Shown: piece by piece, positions 32,781-45,267 of the stretch
Layout of the letters: each line of letters starts with the position of its first letter
Position numbering within the stretch: position 1 is the first letter of the stretch
Source of the DNA: Fomes fomentarius
Lineage: Eukaryota; Basidiomycota; Agaricomycetes; Polyporales; Polyporaceae
Direction: 5' to 3'
DNA length: 64,000 nt
NCBI GenBank assembly: GCA_022606135.1
Contig: JABYQN010000008.1
Location: 62,001 to 126,000 of the forward strand
Made by a program: the position numbers and the translations under genes
Notes under the pieces: generated by a model
Databases searched by the model: none
Told to the model about the DNA's origin: nothing
The model's input: the letters and a program-made list of their open reading frames with translations, nothing else

Positions 32781-35579
32781 ATGTCCCGCTCAGCCTCTTG
32801 CATCCTTGCAAGCGCCGACACCCCGGTCCGCGCACATATATCCAAAGGAACCCACGCCAACTCCAAACTAACTCGGGAGGACAACCACCGCGAACTCCGT
32901 CACGGCATGCATCACAAGAATTTCGTCCTCCCATTCGGTCAGTTCATGGAATACTTTATTCCGGAGCCCGAGGAAGAGCCATCACACGGCAAGACACTCC
33001 ACCCCGATATCTTCAACGGGATGCCGAAACCGGAGACCGAGGTGGAGATGTACAGAAACATTGTGAGTAGCTTACGCCAAGTCATTGCACTTGTCCCTCA
33101 CGCCACTTAGCCCAAGCGTCTTAACAAGTCTGATCCACCCTGTGTCAATTTTGTCGTCATCGCGACCCCCCACAAGGGTGACCAGTCCATCAAGTCGACT
33201 CTCGCTCCCGACATGGGTGTCTACCCTAAGAAAGGAGCACCTAAGCGCGATCCGAAGACCAGGTTTGCAGCCACGGACTGGTCAACTCTCGAAATTCCAA
33301 TAGAAGCCAAAACCAGCATCAACGCTGACCCGTTTTCCAGCAAGGACCCCGATGGCGTGCCTGATTCCGAAGAACGTAAGAAGACTTTCGGTCAAATCCT
33401 CTCCTACTCCGAACTCCTGTTCCAGAATCAGCATCGCAACTTCCACTTCCTCGTTCTATTCCTTGGACATTTCTCTCGTATTGTCCGCATCGATCGCTCG
33501 GGAATCTTCGCTACGGAGAGATTCAACTATGTCAACGACCCGGACAACAAGCTGCCCACCTTTCTTCGAAAGTACTCGGAGCTCTCGAGGAAACAGCGCG
33601 GTCACGATCCCACTGTCGAACGCGTTAAGCCAGGGCTCGCAAAGAGGATGCGGGATACACTCACTGCTGCTCAGAAGGCGGCTGCTGCCTCTGGCGACGG
33701 AGACAACCATGTCCTGAAACTCTTCGGTGACTCTCTCAAGGATGACTACCCGTGGTGGAAGCTTCAGGTGCACGATGAGATCACCGGCAAGATCATGTCG
33801 TACGCTGTTGCGAAGCCGCATTTCCAAGCTCCTGGCGTCCGTGGACGCGGGACCCGGGGTTATGTCGCTCTTCCGATCAACTCCAACGGCACCTTAGGCG
33901 ACAAGTTCGTCTACCTGAAGGACGCCTGGCGCGTCAAGCACGAGGCTATCGCCAAGGAAGGTGCTACACTGAAGTACCTAAATGACAACGAAATCCTCTA
34001 CGTGCCGACTCTCCTGTGCCATGGTGACCTTCCCGGTCAGGTTACGCAAGCTCCGGACGTGTGGAAGGACCTTCATCCAGGAGAGGTTTGTCCCCTGAAG
34101 GACCATCAACACTACCGCATCGTCGTGAAGGAAGTCTGCAAGCCTTTGTCCGAGGTCGAGTGTGGTAGCCAACTCTTCAAGGCTCTCTATCATTGCACGC
34201 GTGGTATGTACTCCTCTTCTCTCAGTATCGACGGACGCTCATAGATATACCTAGCGCATCAAGCCGCTTATAATGTCGGCATTATCCATCGCGACATCAG
34301 TGCCGGCAATATTCTCTTGTACAAGAACGAGAAGGGCATCTGGAAAGGTATGCTCACCGACTGGGAACTTGCCAAGGACATTACCAAGACGAAGGAGGTA
34401 CGCCAGCCGGAACGTACTGTGAGTGCCTCTTCAGCGTACTACCGGTCTGTCTCGTTGACATGATGTGATCAGGGTACTTGGCAGTTCATGTCAGCTCTCG
34501 TCCAAGACGATCCAAGTAGGGTCGTGGTTGTCGCCGACGAACTGGAGTCCCTCCTCCATGTCTTCATATTCTACGGAATTCGCTTCCTCCCTCACAACCT
34601 CCTTGACGCCAACGTCCCTCAGTTCATTCACGACTACTTTGACGACTTCTCTGCCCACATTCGTGGAACGCGATCTAGCCTAGTCAAGCGGAACGCTGTG
34701 AAGATGGGCAAGATTGAGCTCACCTCCTACACCGACAACCCAACTGCAATGAAGGGTACAACATTGCAGTTCGTCTGGCCGTCCAAAGGCTCTTCTACCG
34801 AGGATGCAATACCTGATGTGCTGGACTTCAATCACCCTCTCAACGACTTCGTCACGCAGCTGCTATCTTGGTTCCGTGCGCATTACATCGTCAACGAAAG
34901 ACTCTCCGATGCATCGGCCACGGTCCCAGATGGGAACATTGTGACGGGACGAGACGACGCCAACGTCCCAGGCTTAGACGAGGATGACATCCCGTCTATC
35001 CCTCAGCACGTTAAATCCAACGAGGTCCCTCCTTGCAGCTATGCCTATTCGAGGAAGAAGCAACCCGACGAGGAGACCATCATGCTCGCTAGGAAGCTGC
35101 ATACACATGAAAGCATGCTTGCGCTGATGGTTTCCACTTTGCACAAGCCATGGCCAAGAGACGACAAGACCCCAGACAAGGGACCAAAGGACGCCCTCCG
35201 CAAGAACAAGGACGTCCTCTCAGACCTGTGGGAACCGCCAGAACATTTTCTCGGGGACATGGCTGATGCAGACGAACTGGAGGCGATGGAAGTTCAGGAC
35301 TTGCTGGACACGGTTAGTGATGATGAGGCCGAGACAGAGACAGAATATGCAACAGATGACGAGGAGGCCGAAGAGAACGATGAAGCCGAAGAGGATGATG
35401 AAGCCGAAGAGGAGGAGGTTGAGGAGACACTTTTCGACATCACTAACTCGGACGACAACTTCGCCCTTCCCCAACCTGCTCCGTCACGCCCCTCAACACC
35501 CCTCGACTTGATCGAATACTGCAAGAAACGACCTCTCGAAGAACCTAGGACGCCTTTGAACAAGCGTAGTAGGAGTTGA
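32781..35579 (+). CDS. FunK1 fungal-type protein kinase, copy B
   Basis: Exons 32781-33062, 33111-34203, 34255-34418 and 34473-35579 sum to 2,646 nt (881 residues). The domain order is that of copy A: GHDPT, GRGTRGYVALP (about 339), VVKEV (about 430), HRDISAGNIL (about 472), TDWELAK and GTWQFMS (514), then a regulatory-looking helical region, an acidic Asp/Glu-Ala array (about 785-830) and a basic end. The hinge has Cys (KEVCKPL) where A and C have Gly. Exons 1-2 are essentially identical to A and C. Intron 2 and the end of exon 2 (EVECGSQLFKALYHC) match C rather than A, while exon 4 differs from both. The gene is thus a mosaic. It is head-to-head with copy A across the palindrome spacer. Confidence 0.88.
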
Positions 35580-36170
35580 GGTCTTACGAGAGCCATTCCA
35601 GGATCGGACATCCTCTCACTGCTACCGCCGCATACGCTATCTTCTCCGCCTCGCCCCTCAACCGCGCTGTACATGAACGCGGACTCCGCCTACCATGTTA
35701 TCTCCTCGCGTTCGGACACTGTCCCCCGACACCCCTCCCAACACATCCCGCATCCGTTCTGAGACTTCACACGCGCCTTAATTCATACTCAACGTTCACC
35801 GCTTGATACCCTGTCCGGTCGCCTTTGGACGCTTTCACTCCCGTACTACTATTACACTGCATGTCCAGTATCATCGATTCTGTTCAATTTCAAGAAGCCA
35901 TGGGCTCAGTTCAAGGCTACTGTAGTACTAATAGTAACCAGAGATGTGCACAACTTGATATCGCCTTGGGATGGCCTGCTCACACTGAACGATGGACGGC
36001 CAAGAACAGTAAGGAACTCCTAGTATTGTCAGGTCATATGAGGACGTACAATGACATCCCCTGCATCGCACGTACTCGTATATCGTATACCACATTTCAA
36101 CCCGACAATCTGCATCTGTCATTGTCTTCCTCGCAGTATGCCAACAATCCGTGAGTCATGCTTCCGAACG
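35580..36170. other. Convergent gap between kinase B and MFS transporter 1
   Basis: The first 250 bp are the FunK1 3' flank also seen at copies A and C. From about 35836 on is the transporter 3' flank, also seen beside the transporter fragment at 31622-31955. No gene here. Confidence 0.7.
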
Positions 36171-38943
36171 TTATAGTAGGTAACGGAATCCACGCTTTCG
36201 TTGGAGCGCCTCCTCGAACGTGATTCCCTCCAGACGCGCAGCTTCTTCGATGCGCTCGCGTTGTGCGCCCTTGAGGTTGTTGAGTTCCTCGCGTTCCAGC
36301 TTCTTGTTCTGCTGGGCGAGGATATAGCGCATCACTTCCCAATAGGAAAGTCAAGAGTCAGATGAAACCCATGAAAGAACTCTCTGAGAAGAGGCTCGAA
36401 GCGATACCCACCGAGTCCGAGGACGGTCGCAACGGCGAATCCGGCGATTCCAATAAACATTGACTGGTGGTAGTCGGGCCCCCAGGACTCTTTCCAGACA
36501 AACGAGCCAATTCTGGGACACGGTCAGTACAGGATGAGTAAAACAACAATGGTCGACGAACAAATTGCCAAGATTTCCAAACCCGTTGACTATCCCCATT
36601 GCTGCTGACCGCTTCGCAGGCGGGCGAGGTATCGCGTTCGAGACCCATACAAGCGTCAACGCGAAGCCTAGATACAGGTTTCATCAGCAGGAATGGCAGA
36701 GTAAGTAGCAGCGGCGAAGGTTGTACGTGCCCGCGTATCCGCTCGCCATGAGGAACAAGGCGACGTATCGGCCCCCAATTGACATCGTGGTAGTGCCGAT
36801 GATGTACGCCAGGATGACACCCCACCAGGGTACGGCGAGGTGGAGAAAGCGTTCGCCAGTGCGGTCTGCATAAACATCAGAAATTCCGATGCTTCCAAAT
36901 GTGGGTCAGGGGCCCGGCATAGTCGTACCAGAATGCCATGCGTTGACGCAGCAGACGATAGTGGCAAAGATCCATGGCGGGCTGTTATGACACATTAGTC
37001 CGGGATCTTGAGAATCCGCATGGGGGCTCACTCACGCAGCGAGGAGCAACGTCACGGTTGTCGAGAACCCAAGAGTTCCAGCAAGGCTGGAACATTCCCA
37101 ATACATCAGTCCGCGAACTTAGTGGTGGAACACAAACATACGCACGTAGGGAAGAAGTTAACGAAGCTGAGGCCGAGGAGCTGACTCAATCCCATGACAG
37201 AGAATATGTATACCTTGGGGTCTTTCAATGCCATAATCAGGCCAGCGAGCATCCTAGTAGGGGATATCCGTAAGTTTGCGATAGGGATTATGAAGCATGG
37301 TTCGAGAGATGGAACGCACGAATCAGTGCTGACATCTTCATCAGCCTCGCCGGCATCTTCGGCGAGACGGACCTGCGCGAGGCGGCGTTGGGCAGGTTTG
37401 AGCCAGCGAGTGTTGTGCGGCTGAGAGCAAAGACCCGTGAGTTGGTTGTTCACATCGCATAGAAGATGCCGTACATAGTCTGGAAGAAGAAATCTGGTGC
37501 ATACGGTCAGTAATGACACTAGATCTATGTGGATGACGCACATGGCAAGGAGTCCGATGACGACAGTAATGGCGCCCTACAGATTAGTCAGGTCTACTAC
37601 GTTCTTCCTCTTTTCCAACAGAGCGATACCTCGATATAGAACAACCTGTGTGACGCAGATGAAGAATAATAGATCAATGTACGAAAGGCACGTGGAAGCG
37701 GGAAAGCCCACATACCAGCGCCAGGCACGAATTCCCAGCTTGCCTTCCATACGTGAAAGAATACCCGCGGCCATGAGCTAGGTAATCCAGAAGCAGCATA
37801 GCCAGAGGCAGAAAAGTGAATGGCGGCAGCACGGCAGAGCGGAAGATCGGAGGGGAGGCCGAAGGGGTACAATGTTTAGCGCGGCACCGATAACAAAGAC
37901 ACTTCGGGTGCGATAGAACTCACGCTTCCAAATGCATTCGAGATTAGCAATCCCCCGTAGATGATTGCAGAGCGGAATGCGAGCTCCTATAATAGAACGT
38001 GGTAGTGGGAAGTGTGGGCAAGAGATACGCCTCAATAAAGATCGTGGCGAGTACGCTGGACGCCGTGACACTCACCCTCCGAGTGTACCATCTGGAGAGA
38101 AGATATACTGCTCCGGGGTAGAACGCTGCCTAGAAAGTACGTCAGTATGCTCCTTCACATAGGGCACGAAGCTGTCACCTCTGGAAGACCGACGAAGACC
38201 CTGACAGTAACCATGCCTGAGTAGTTCTTCACGACCTATGTAGTGCATCAGATCAATTCGTTGTGAGGGATGTGGAAGGACCTCTCGGGACGTACCCCCG
38301 TCAGAGCGCTGGTCAGTCCCCAGAGAATCACACACAATGGGATGTAGTATGAAGGCCTGCGTTCCTTAGTAATCAGCTCTGCTCTTAGACCGAGTTGTCG
38401 AAATCTGTACCTAGAGATGCGGTTCAGGATCTACAAAACATTTAATGACACGTCCTGAGAGGTAAGGAACGCTTGCTGACCATATTTGATGGTATCTGTG
38501 CGGGAACATACGACGCGTACAATACCGCGAGGACAGTCTCATATTGGATGTCTGTGACAGTCTAGTGAGCCAAAGTCGCGTACAGCGAATGTGGACTAGC
38601 ATCTCACCACTCAAACCGAGATCCTGTTCCAGCCCCTGAAGCCTAGCGGCCGACACTGCAACACGCTACGATGGATGTGTTATGAGTGTCAACAGCACAG
38701 AACTATCACAGGGAAGTCACTCACATCGATATAATTCATGATGTAGATGAGAATGATGGTCGGAAGTAGGCGCATGTCGAGCATCCGCACTAATCGACGT
38801 TCGGCGGCAGGGCGCACATCCTGTGCAAGCAATTGACCGTCGAATGACTCTTGCGTGACTGATTCGCTGGGGGATGGAGGGGTCGAGTTTGAGCGGGGCT
38901 CAATTTGGTCGATCGCGACCCCGGTTTTTTCCTTCAAAGACAT
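36171..38943 (-). CDS. MFS transporter 1, allantoate-permease (Dal5)-like
   Basis: A major-facilitator transporter of the anion:cation symporter branch, typically moving small organic anions such as allantoate, nicotinate or related acids across the plasma membrane. The substrate is not readable. The start is MSLKEKTGVAIDQIEP at 38943. The gene has more than a dozen small exons. In order one reads RLLPTIILIYIMNYID (TM1), ARLQGLEQDLGLSD, YVPAQIPSNMILNRISRPSY, LWGLTSALTGVVKNY, VFVGLPEAAFYPGAVYLLSR, ELAFRSAIIYGGLLISNAFG, GILSRMEGKLGIRAWRW and FLLPDYPHNTRWL. The second half follows with TTTMSIGGRYVALFLMAS and PPAKRSAAMGIVNGFGN. The end is ALQRKRGFRYLL. These are standard family motifs, and I saw no break in the exons I read. 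The tail and 3' flank have a broken copy at 31622-32161. Confidence 0.85.
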
Positions 38944-39574
38944 GCTTGCTGTCTAGGACACAAAGGGAGAGAAATCGCACGTTCAAGTTGGGCGAGGGGA
39001 GCAGAGTAGACGGTGAGATACTTATATGCACGCGAGAAGTCGCGTTATGTGACCTACGGGTTATCGGAGTCCCTCAGATGCCTTCCAGACGGCAGCAAGA
39101 CCGGCTGACTGATTTGGTCTGAGAGTCTGAGGCTATCCACGATGAAGTCAATGCAACGTTACCGTGGCACGAGGAGAGAATCATTCTCACGGCATCATAT
39201 TTGTCTGCGAAGTTATGGCGCTCCTAAAGGTGTCAGGTGAGGATCAGCTTCTATGGTTCTAAAGGAGATCACAGAGAGCGCCGAGCGTCCAGTTTCTCCC
39301 GCCCTCGTCGATGATCGATGACGTATCAAGACACACTTGCGAATACTTACACAGGCTCGACTCACGTTATCGCAATGAGTATCCACCAATCACGATCACA
39401 AGGTGACCTCGATCACATTGCTGAGGTTGTCCGCGTGCGTTTTGCTACTGCCGTCAGATTCCGGTTGAGAGTACAAGCATATCAGACCCCATACTCCCAA
39501 AATTGATCAAGGGTCACAGAAGCATTCGGTGAGTCAAGATTGTTTTCCTTGAAAATCAAGTCACGACTTGCCGT
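38944..39574. other. Upstream region of MFS transporter 1
   Basis: No coding signal. Holds the promoter of the minus-strand transporter and the 3' flank of the small gene ending at 39575. Confidence 0.55.
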
Positions 39575-39970
39575 TTAAGTTTCTTCACTGCTCAGTATAT
39601 GCCCTGCAGTAAAGCGAAATCGGGTTGTGGGGTCGCCATTCGCATCCTTGTTTCCGCATGTGTGAAGGTATTCGGTCGTCTCGTAGTGGATGTAAGTCGA
39701 GGTTGTGGTCTGAGTCGTCATGGCTCTCAGTCGTGATCTCTTCGTATCATTCGAGGCCTTCACGGATTGGTCTTTGGTAGGAGCTCGTTGAAGCATCCGT
39801 TCGGTATAGTCTTCGGCGAACGCGTCGTCGTGGCTGAGTGTATAGAGGCTATTGTCGTGTGGGAACTTGCACTGAGTGGGAAGCAAATTACTGAAGACAG
39901 GACGGGATGCCACGGGTCAGAGAGCGGAAAGGGACAAGGCACCGTCGTACCTGCGTCGAACCGTGTACAT
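39575..39970 (-). CDS. Small hypothetical protein
   Basis: Not recognised. A two-exon model, 39970-39951 and 39890-39575, uses a CAG|GTACGA donor, a CTCTGAC branch-like site and a CTTCAG acceptor. It gives 336 nt (111 residues) starting MYTVRRSNLLPTQCKF. The same frame stays open upstream to an ATG at 40225, which would give a longer Ser/Arg-rich N-terminus. The body is polar, with a Thr/Arg-rich centre (AMTTQTTTSTYIHYETTEYL) followed by CGNKDANGDPTTRFRFTAG. There is no membrane segment. The coherent splice pair is the main support. Confidence 0.35.
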
Positions 39971-40636
39971 AGGAGTCGTGGAAGACGAATGCAACTTGAG
40001 CTGAACTTGAGAGCAGTGGCTAGTACTATCGTGCGGTTCACTAGGTAGTACTAGCGGGCCGAACTCGCCGCTGGGCGCCTCGGAGAGAAGCGGACGGCCC
40101 GACGTACGGTTCCTCGGGGCCTTCCTCCTCTCCTCCTCCTCCTGGCTCGCTCCACTGCTGACTCGAACGTTTTGCTCGTGCCTCCATCGCAACGCCAATC
40201 GCGTATTGCTATCTCGACTATGCATGAATTTCGGTGCTAGAAATTTGCTAGATTTCGGTTGCGAAGCCTACCCCGCCGGGCCATGCGACTCGAGGATTGT
40301 GACAGCGGAGGCAATAATGTCGAGCAAACCGTGCGCAGTTACATTCTTCTGCTATACGACAGCCCTAAGATATACCACACTGCCCGGATAAAATACAAAA
40401 TCATCACACAGCGTTACGAAGACACTTCCTTGGGGCGATGGCTTTTACCACCGTGCCAGCCAACTCGCTCTCGTCTGCCCTCCGTTTCCCCTTCCGTCGG
40501 GAGGGTGCTCTAGGTGCGAATAGTTCATCTCTTGACATCTCTTTAACGCTCTGTACAGCATCTTCTTGAACCTCCTCCCCAAGAAAAACTCCTCTGGCGT
40601 TTGATCTCGATGCGTGCGTCACAAGAGGGCCGGATT

Positions 40637-41660
40637 TTACTTCACCTTCGTCACGTACCCCTTCTGCAGCGCAAGTCGAAGTCGCTGGATCTTCTGCATC
40701 CGTGCCTCCATGCATGCATCTTTATTTCGGCACGTTCATCACTTGCTGGAGCTGATGGACCTCCATCTGCATCTTCGGGTACTCTCTTGCCCGTTCGCTA
40801 ATCTGCCACAGGCCCATTGGGAGCTCTTGTCTTATTGGCCGCCCGTTTTCGTTCTCAGGTCACTCGTCGACCCTCCCGGAGTGGTTGACGTTCGACGGTG
40901 CAAATAGGTGGAGGTACGCAGGGGAGCTAGCTCGGACGAGTCGCTGACCTCATCGTCGTCCTCATACATCCGAGGCACGTTCTGAGGTTGTCGAATGTAT
41001 GAAGGATGGGTTGCTGGTCTCATTGGAGGGAGAGGTGCCTCGCGCGAGCCACGTGGTTGCCCTGGCCTCTGGGGATTCTGACCAGCGGTAGACTGGCTGT
41101 ATCCCGGCTCACCCTCACGCTCGTCGACGGCAGCCGGCGTCCAGACAGGTTGAAATGCAACCGCGGTGCTGCCACTGCTCGGTACCGCTCTCCATTGGAG
41201 TAGTGAAGAGACCCGTTCAATCTTACGCTCTACCCTGCTCTTCGTACGTGTATGGAAGCGTGTCCGTCCGCTGTTTCTAATGAAAGGGTATTGAGACGAC
41301 TGAACTTCGGTGCTGTAATGACATCGACTTACGTCTTCTTACCGATGCAGACCACCTCTCTGCTGTACCAGAGTGCGTCCTGCTCTGAGATGGCGAGATA
41401 GGCCTGTCGATCGGTCTTAAGACCGGTATCTCGCGCTCGTCATGCTGCCCCTCACGCATAGTCTCTTCGCTCGAGGCTCCGCCCGCTATGAAGTCTGTCG
41501 TCGGTCCTGCGTCCGACTGCCCAGACACTTCTTCCTCGCTTTGCGCACGCTCCGCCTCTGTCGCCCTGTGAACAGGACCCCCGCATATCCTCGCCGCGGA
41601 TGATACTAGAGACGAGCGACGATGCATCAGCAATGAATCGCACGTTACACTTATGGGCAC
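40637..41660 (-). pseudogene. Hypothetical gene with a one-base frame break near its end
   Basis: Not recognised. One frame reads AYLAISEQDALWYSREVVCI up to about 41330. A GTAAGT...CATTAG intron (about 41278-41333) then joins it to a long polar segment (VAFQPVWTPAAVDEREGEPG to NVPRMYEDDDE). A GTCAGC...CTGAG intron can then join a coiled segment (LWQISERAREYPKMQMEVHQ then LQQVMNVP). There a stop follows within an AAATAAAG word. Dropping one A continues as NKDACMEARMQKIQRLRLAL to a stop at 40637. The coding look on both sides suggests a frameshift or a sequencing error. The N-terminus is unresolved: the long frame above 41450 is a different one. Treat the coordinates as approximate. Confidence 0.4.
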
Positions 41661-42474
41661 TCAGAGGTGCTCATCGGCGTTTGTCTTCCGTGAGTTCGAT
41701 CGCAGTGTTCTCCGCCGGAGGCATGGCTCGCGGAGAAGTGCTCATTGGCCTACTGATTCCTACCACAGGGGTACATTTTCTTCGTAGTTCTCGGAAAGCG
41801 TCTCATGTGGTGCATTGGCTATGGCCGCCGATCCCCTGGTATCCGTCTTCCTCGTTTTGTTTCTTGCATCCTCTGACCCATCAATTAATGCCGTGCTGCC
41901 GCTGCTGAAATGGGTCAGTCACGACAGGTGTTATCGAGGGCCTAACCAGTACTCCCGGGCCGCCAGTGGTTTCGAGGTGTCGCACAAGCGTTATGTGATA
42001 TCAACCGTCTTTCCGACCGCTCTAACTCCCATGGACTACCAAATAAGCGACATGGACGAATGCAAGGTGCAATCAGGATTCATTGCGAGAGCTCCAGGAA
42101 CACTAACCAGGTCGCTCACCTTCGCCAATTTCTAGAAGTGTACCTGAGCGCTTGTACTTGCAGCTGGACGAATCGCTGCGATAGACGAAAGGTGTTCTTC
42201 GAGATGCGGCAGCGCGGTACTGTTGAAAATCTACTGATTATGCAGGTCGTCAGGTAGCGTACATCTCGTCCTCCCAGCCGCCAGTAGTAGGGGAGGTCTG
42301 AGGGGTCCACTTTCTCCGAGTTATGATCTCTACGGTGCCAGTGTAGCCTTGACAAATCAGTATACATTATACATGACGGTCACTCAAGTGCCCCGTCCAG
42401 AGCGGAGATACGGATCAATCATACATGCCAATTCCCGAACATACATATCTACGGTGCTGTCGGAGTGTGTCCAT
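41661..42474. other. No supported gene
   Basis: Only short frames on both strands. The part next to 42475 is the 3' flank of MFS transporter 2. Confidence 0.5.
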
Positions 42475-45267
42475 TCAAAGCAGATACCTGAAACCACGCT
42501 TGCGCTGAAGCGCTTCGGCATACGAGATTCCCTCCAGTCGTGCCGCTTCTTCAATGCGCTTGTGTCCGCCTTCTCCCAAGTTCTCGAATTCTTCGCGCTC
42601 AAAGATCTTGTTCTCATGCACAAGGATTCCCCGAATGACTGCATTGATCCAGCTATCAGCAAACACGAAAGAGAAGGGGAGAATGCGTCGAAATTGACAA
42701 CAGCCACGCGGAGGAAGAATTTACCGAAAGTCAAGACCGTCGCGAAACAAAGAGCAGCGACAGAGATGTACATTGAGGGCCGGTAACCTGGAGCCCAGGA
42801 TGTCTTCCATATGTACGACCCGACCCTACAGCGTTGTAGGAAGACATTAGAATTCAGTGAGCACTGGAGATCATGCTGAGAAACATCAATCTTGGACATA
42901 CACGAAACTTAAGCATCCACTCCCGTTCACAATTGCGATGGCTGCGGAGCGCTTCGCGGGCGGTCGAGACACCACATTCGAGACCCAAGACAGTGTTAGC
43001 GCATAGCCTGAAAGAAGTTTGAGCGACAATGGAGAAACTGCAGCAAATCCATTCTTACGAACCTGCATATCCACCCGCCATAAGGAACATTGCGATGTAG
43101 CGGCCTGCGACAGACATAGTGGTGGTGCCAATGATGAACCCCACAATCGTGCCCCACCAAGGAACACACATGTGGAAGAAGCGTTCTCCCTTGCGATCTA
43201 CAGGTCATATCATTGATCAACGTTAGAGATTGTAGAAAAACGTGGGTGGTTATCTCTAACCGGCATGCCATGCATTGAGGCAGCAGCATATTGTCGCTAC
43301 GGTCCAGGGAGGTCTGGGAGAACACTATATAAGCACGTCGTGACCTCGGTGTGGTATCGCCCTCCTATCGCATACACAGTGAGTAGCAGAGTGGTTGTGG
43401 TGGAGAAACCGAGGGTGGCAGCAATACTGGGGGGATAGTATAATGATATCAGTGGCGAACTTGAGTCCATGGAGAATGTATCGCAATACTCACGTCGGGA
43501 AGAAGTTGTCGTAGCTGAAGCCTAGGCTTTGCGCGAAGCTCATCACGGAAAAGAGGAGCACCTTAGGATCCTCGAGTGCCATGATCAGACCTGAGATCGC
43601 CCTACACGACGAGCCCGTAAGTTGCGTGAATAGGAAGAGAAGCACGGCCCCATCTATATGATACACACGACTCGGAAGCTCCATCCTCGTCGGCTTCGCC
43701 TGTGTCTTCAGAGATACGGACCTGGGCGAGGCGGCGCTGCTCAGGACTGAGCCAGCGCGTATTGTGAGGCTAAATACAAATTCCATCTGTCAAATTCTGC
43801 GCGAATTATTGAACAGACGATAGCATACGTAATCTGGTAGTAGGAATCTGCCATGAAAGCGAACGAATCAAGTTGAGCCTTTGAACGTAAGGGGACACCA
43901 GACCATGGGACGACCTACATTGCAAGAACTCCAATAATTATCGTGACGGCGCCCTATTCATACGATGACGAGCATTGATGATCATCAGCAGCCTTGACCC
44001 GCAAGTGCGTTCAATCTGACCTCAATGAAGAACATCCTGGTGCACCATAATCAACACCGAGCAAACGGAGTGCCTGAGACCATGAAAGCACGCACCAACG
44101 CCAGGCAGGAATCCCCATCACTCCTTCCATACGGGATAGGATCCCGGCAGCGAGGAGCTACGTGATGTCATCAGGCCCGTGGGTACCAGTTTTGTGAGTG
44201 GAGATCACAGTGTTAGCTGCTAGAGAGAGTAGGTCAGCGTATCGGAACTCACGCCTCCAAACGAGTTTGAGATGAGTGCGCCGGCGTATAGAAATGCACA
44301 CCGCGAGCCCAGTTCCTATCACGAGGACAGCGCATCAGAAGGGCACACACGGGGAAGCGAAAGGAGATAGACCTTCCGGGTATACCACCTAGAAAGCAGG
44401 TAGATTGCACCCGGATAGAATGCCGCCTATATCACCAATGTGTCAGTCACATAACGAGAGTGAGTGAAAAACGGGAGCACCTACCTCAGGAAGTCCGATG
44501 AATAGGCGGGCGCAAAGAATGCCTCCATAGTTCCGAGTCACCTAGAGTCGTCATGACAGTCAGGTCCTTGTATTGGCTGAAGACTCAACGGGAGACTACG
44601 GACACCGGTAAGCCCACTAGTAAGGCCCCAAAACATCACACAAACGGGGATATAGTATGAAGGCCTGTTATAATTATCAGATCTCGTGAGGACAGAATCA
44701 ATTCCGGATGACTGCAATACCTCGAAATTCGGTTCAGAATCTATGCAAACTGGGTCAACGGGTTTGAACCAGAGGGAAGCAGCCACGGAAAGACTATACC
44801 ATGTTCGACGGTATCTGAGCGGGTATGTAGGAGACATACAGGATCGCGAGGACCGTCGCATACTGGATGTCTAGTGTACATGGTCACCATGAGCTGCAGA
44901 GTATCACCGTCTTCTCGAGTCACGGACATACCGGTCAGCCCAAGATCGCCTTGGATTCCTTTGAGTCGCGCCGCAGTGATAGCACTGCGCTACATCGTAG
45001 TCAGTAAAAGGCCATTCGGTGATGATATGAACAACATACGTCAGTGTAATTCATGATGTAGATGAGGATTACAGTCGGGAGCAAGCGGGTGTCCAGCATG
45101 CGTACGAGTTTCCGCTCCGCGGCGGGACGGACATCCCGGGCAAGTAGGTCGCCATGGAGCGAGGCATGGCAAGTGAGCGGGCTTGCAGATGGGGCGTCAG
45201 TCGTATGAGGACTGTGGTCGGGGGATACAGCGACACCCTCGCTCTCGTCCTTCAGCGACAGCGACAT
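42475..45267 (-). CDS. MFS transporter 2, allantoate-permease (Dal5)-like
   Basis: A paralogue of MFS transporter 1 with the same exon pattern, starting MSLSLKDESEGVAVSPD at 45267 and ending ALQRKRGFRYLL. Readable exons include RLLPTVILIYIMNYTD, RSAITAARLKGIQGDLGLT, YIPAQIPSNM, LFIGLPEAAFYPGAIYLLSR, ELGSRCAFLYAGALISNSFG, GILSRMEGVMGIPAWRW, PHNTRWLSPEQRRLAQVRIS, ALEDPKVLLFSVMSFAQSLG, TTTMSVAGRYIAMFLMAGGY and PPAKRSAAIAIVNGSG. The central-loop exon around 43600-43690 has an ambiguous donor, but no disabling change was seen. The substrate class is probably a small carboxylate or nitrogen compound by family; that is inference. It is about 3.5 kb upstream of transporter 1 on the same strand, a likely tandem duplicate. 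Confidence 0.83.

Larger units (their letters stand above)
32162..34087. repeat. Right arm of the 1.93-kb inverted repeat
   Basis: Mirror of 28642-30567, covering the upstream region, exon 1, intron 1 and most of exon 2 of kinase B. Its outer end cuts into the last intron of a transporter fragment. Its inner end lies in the kinase hinge region, where copies A and B begin to differ. Confidence 0.92.
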
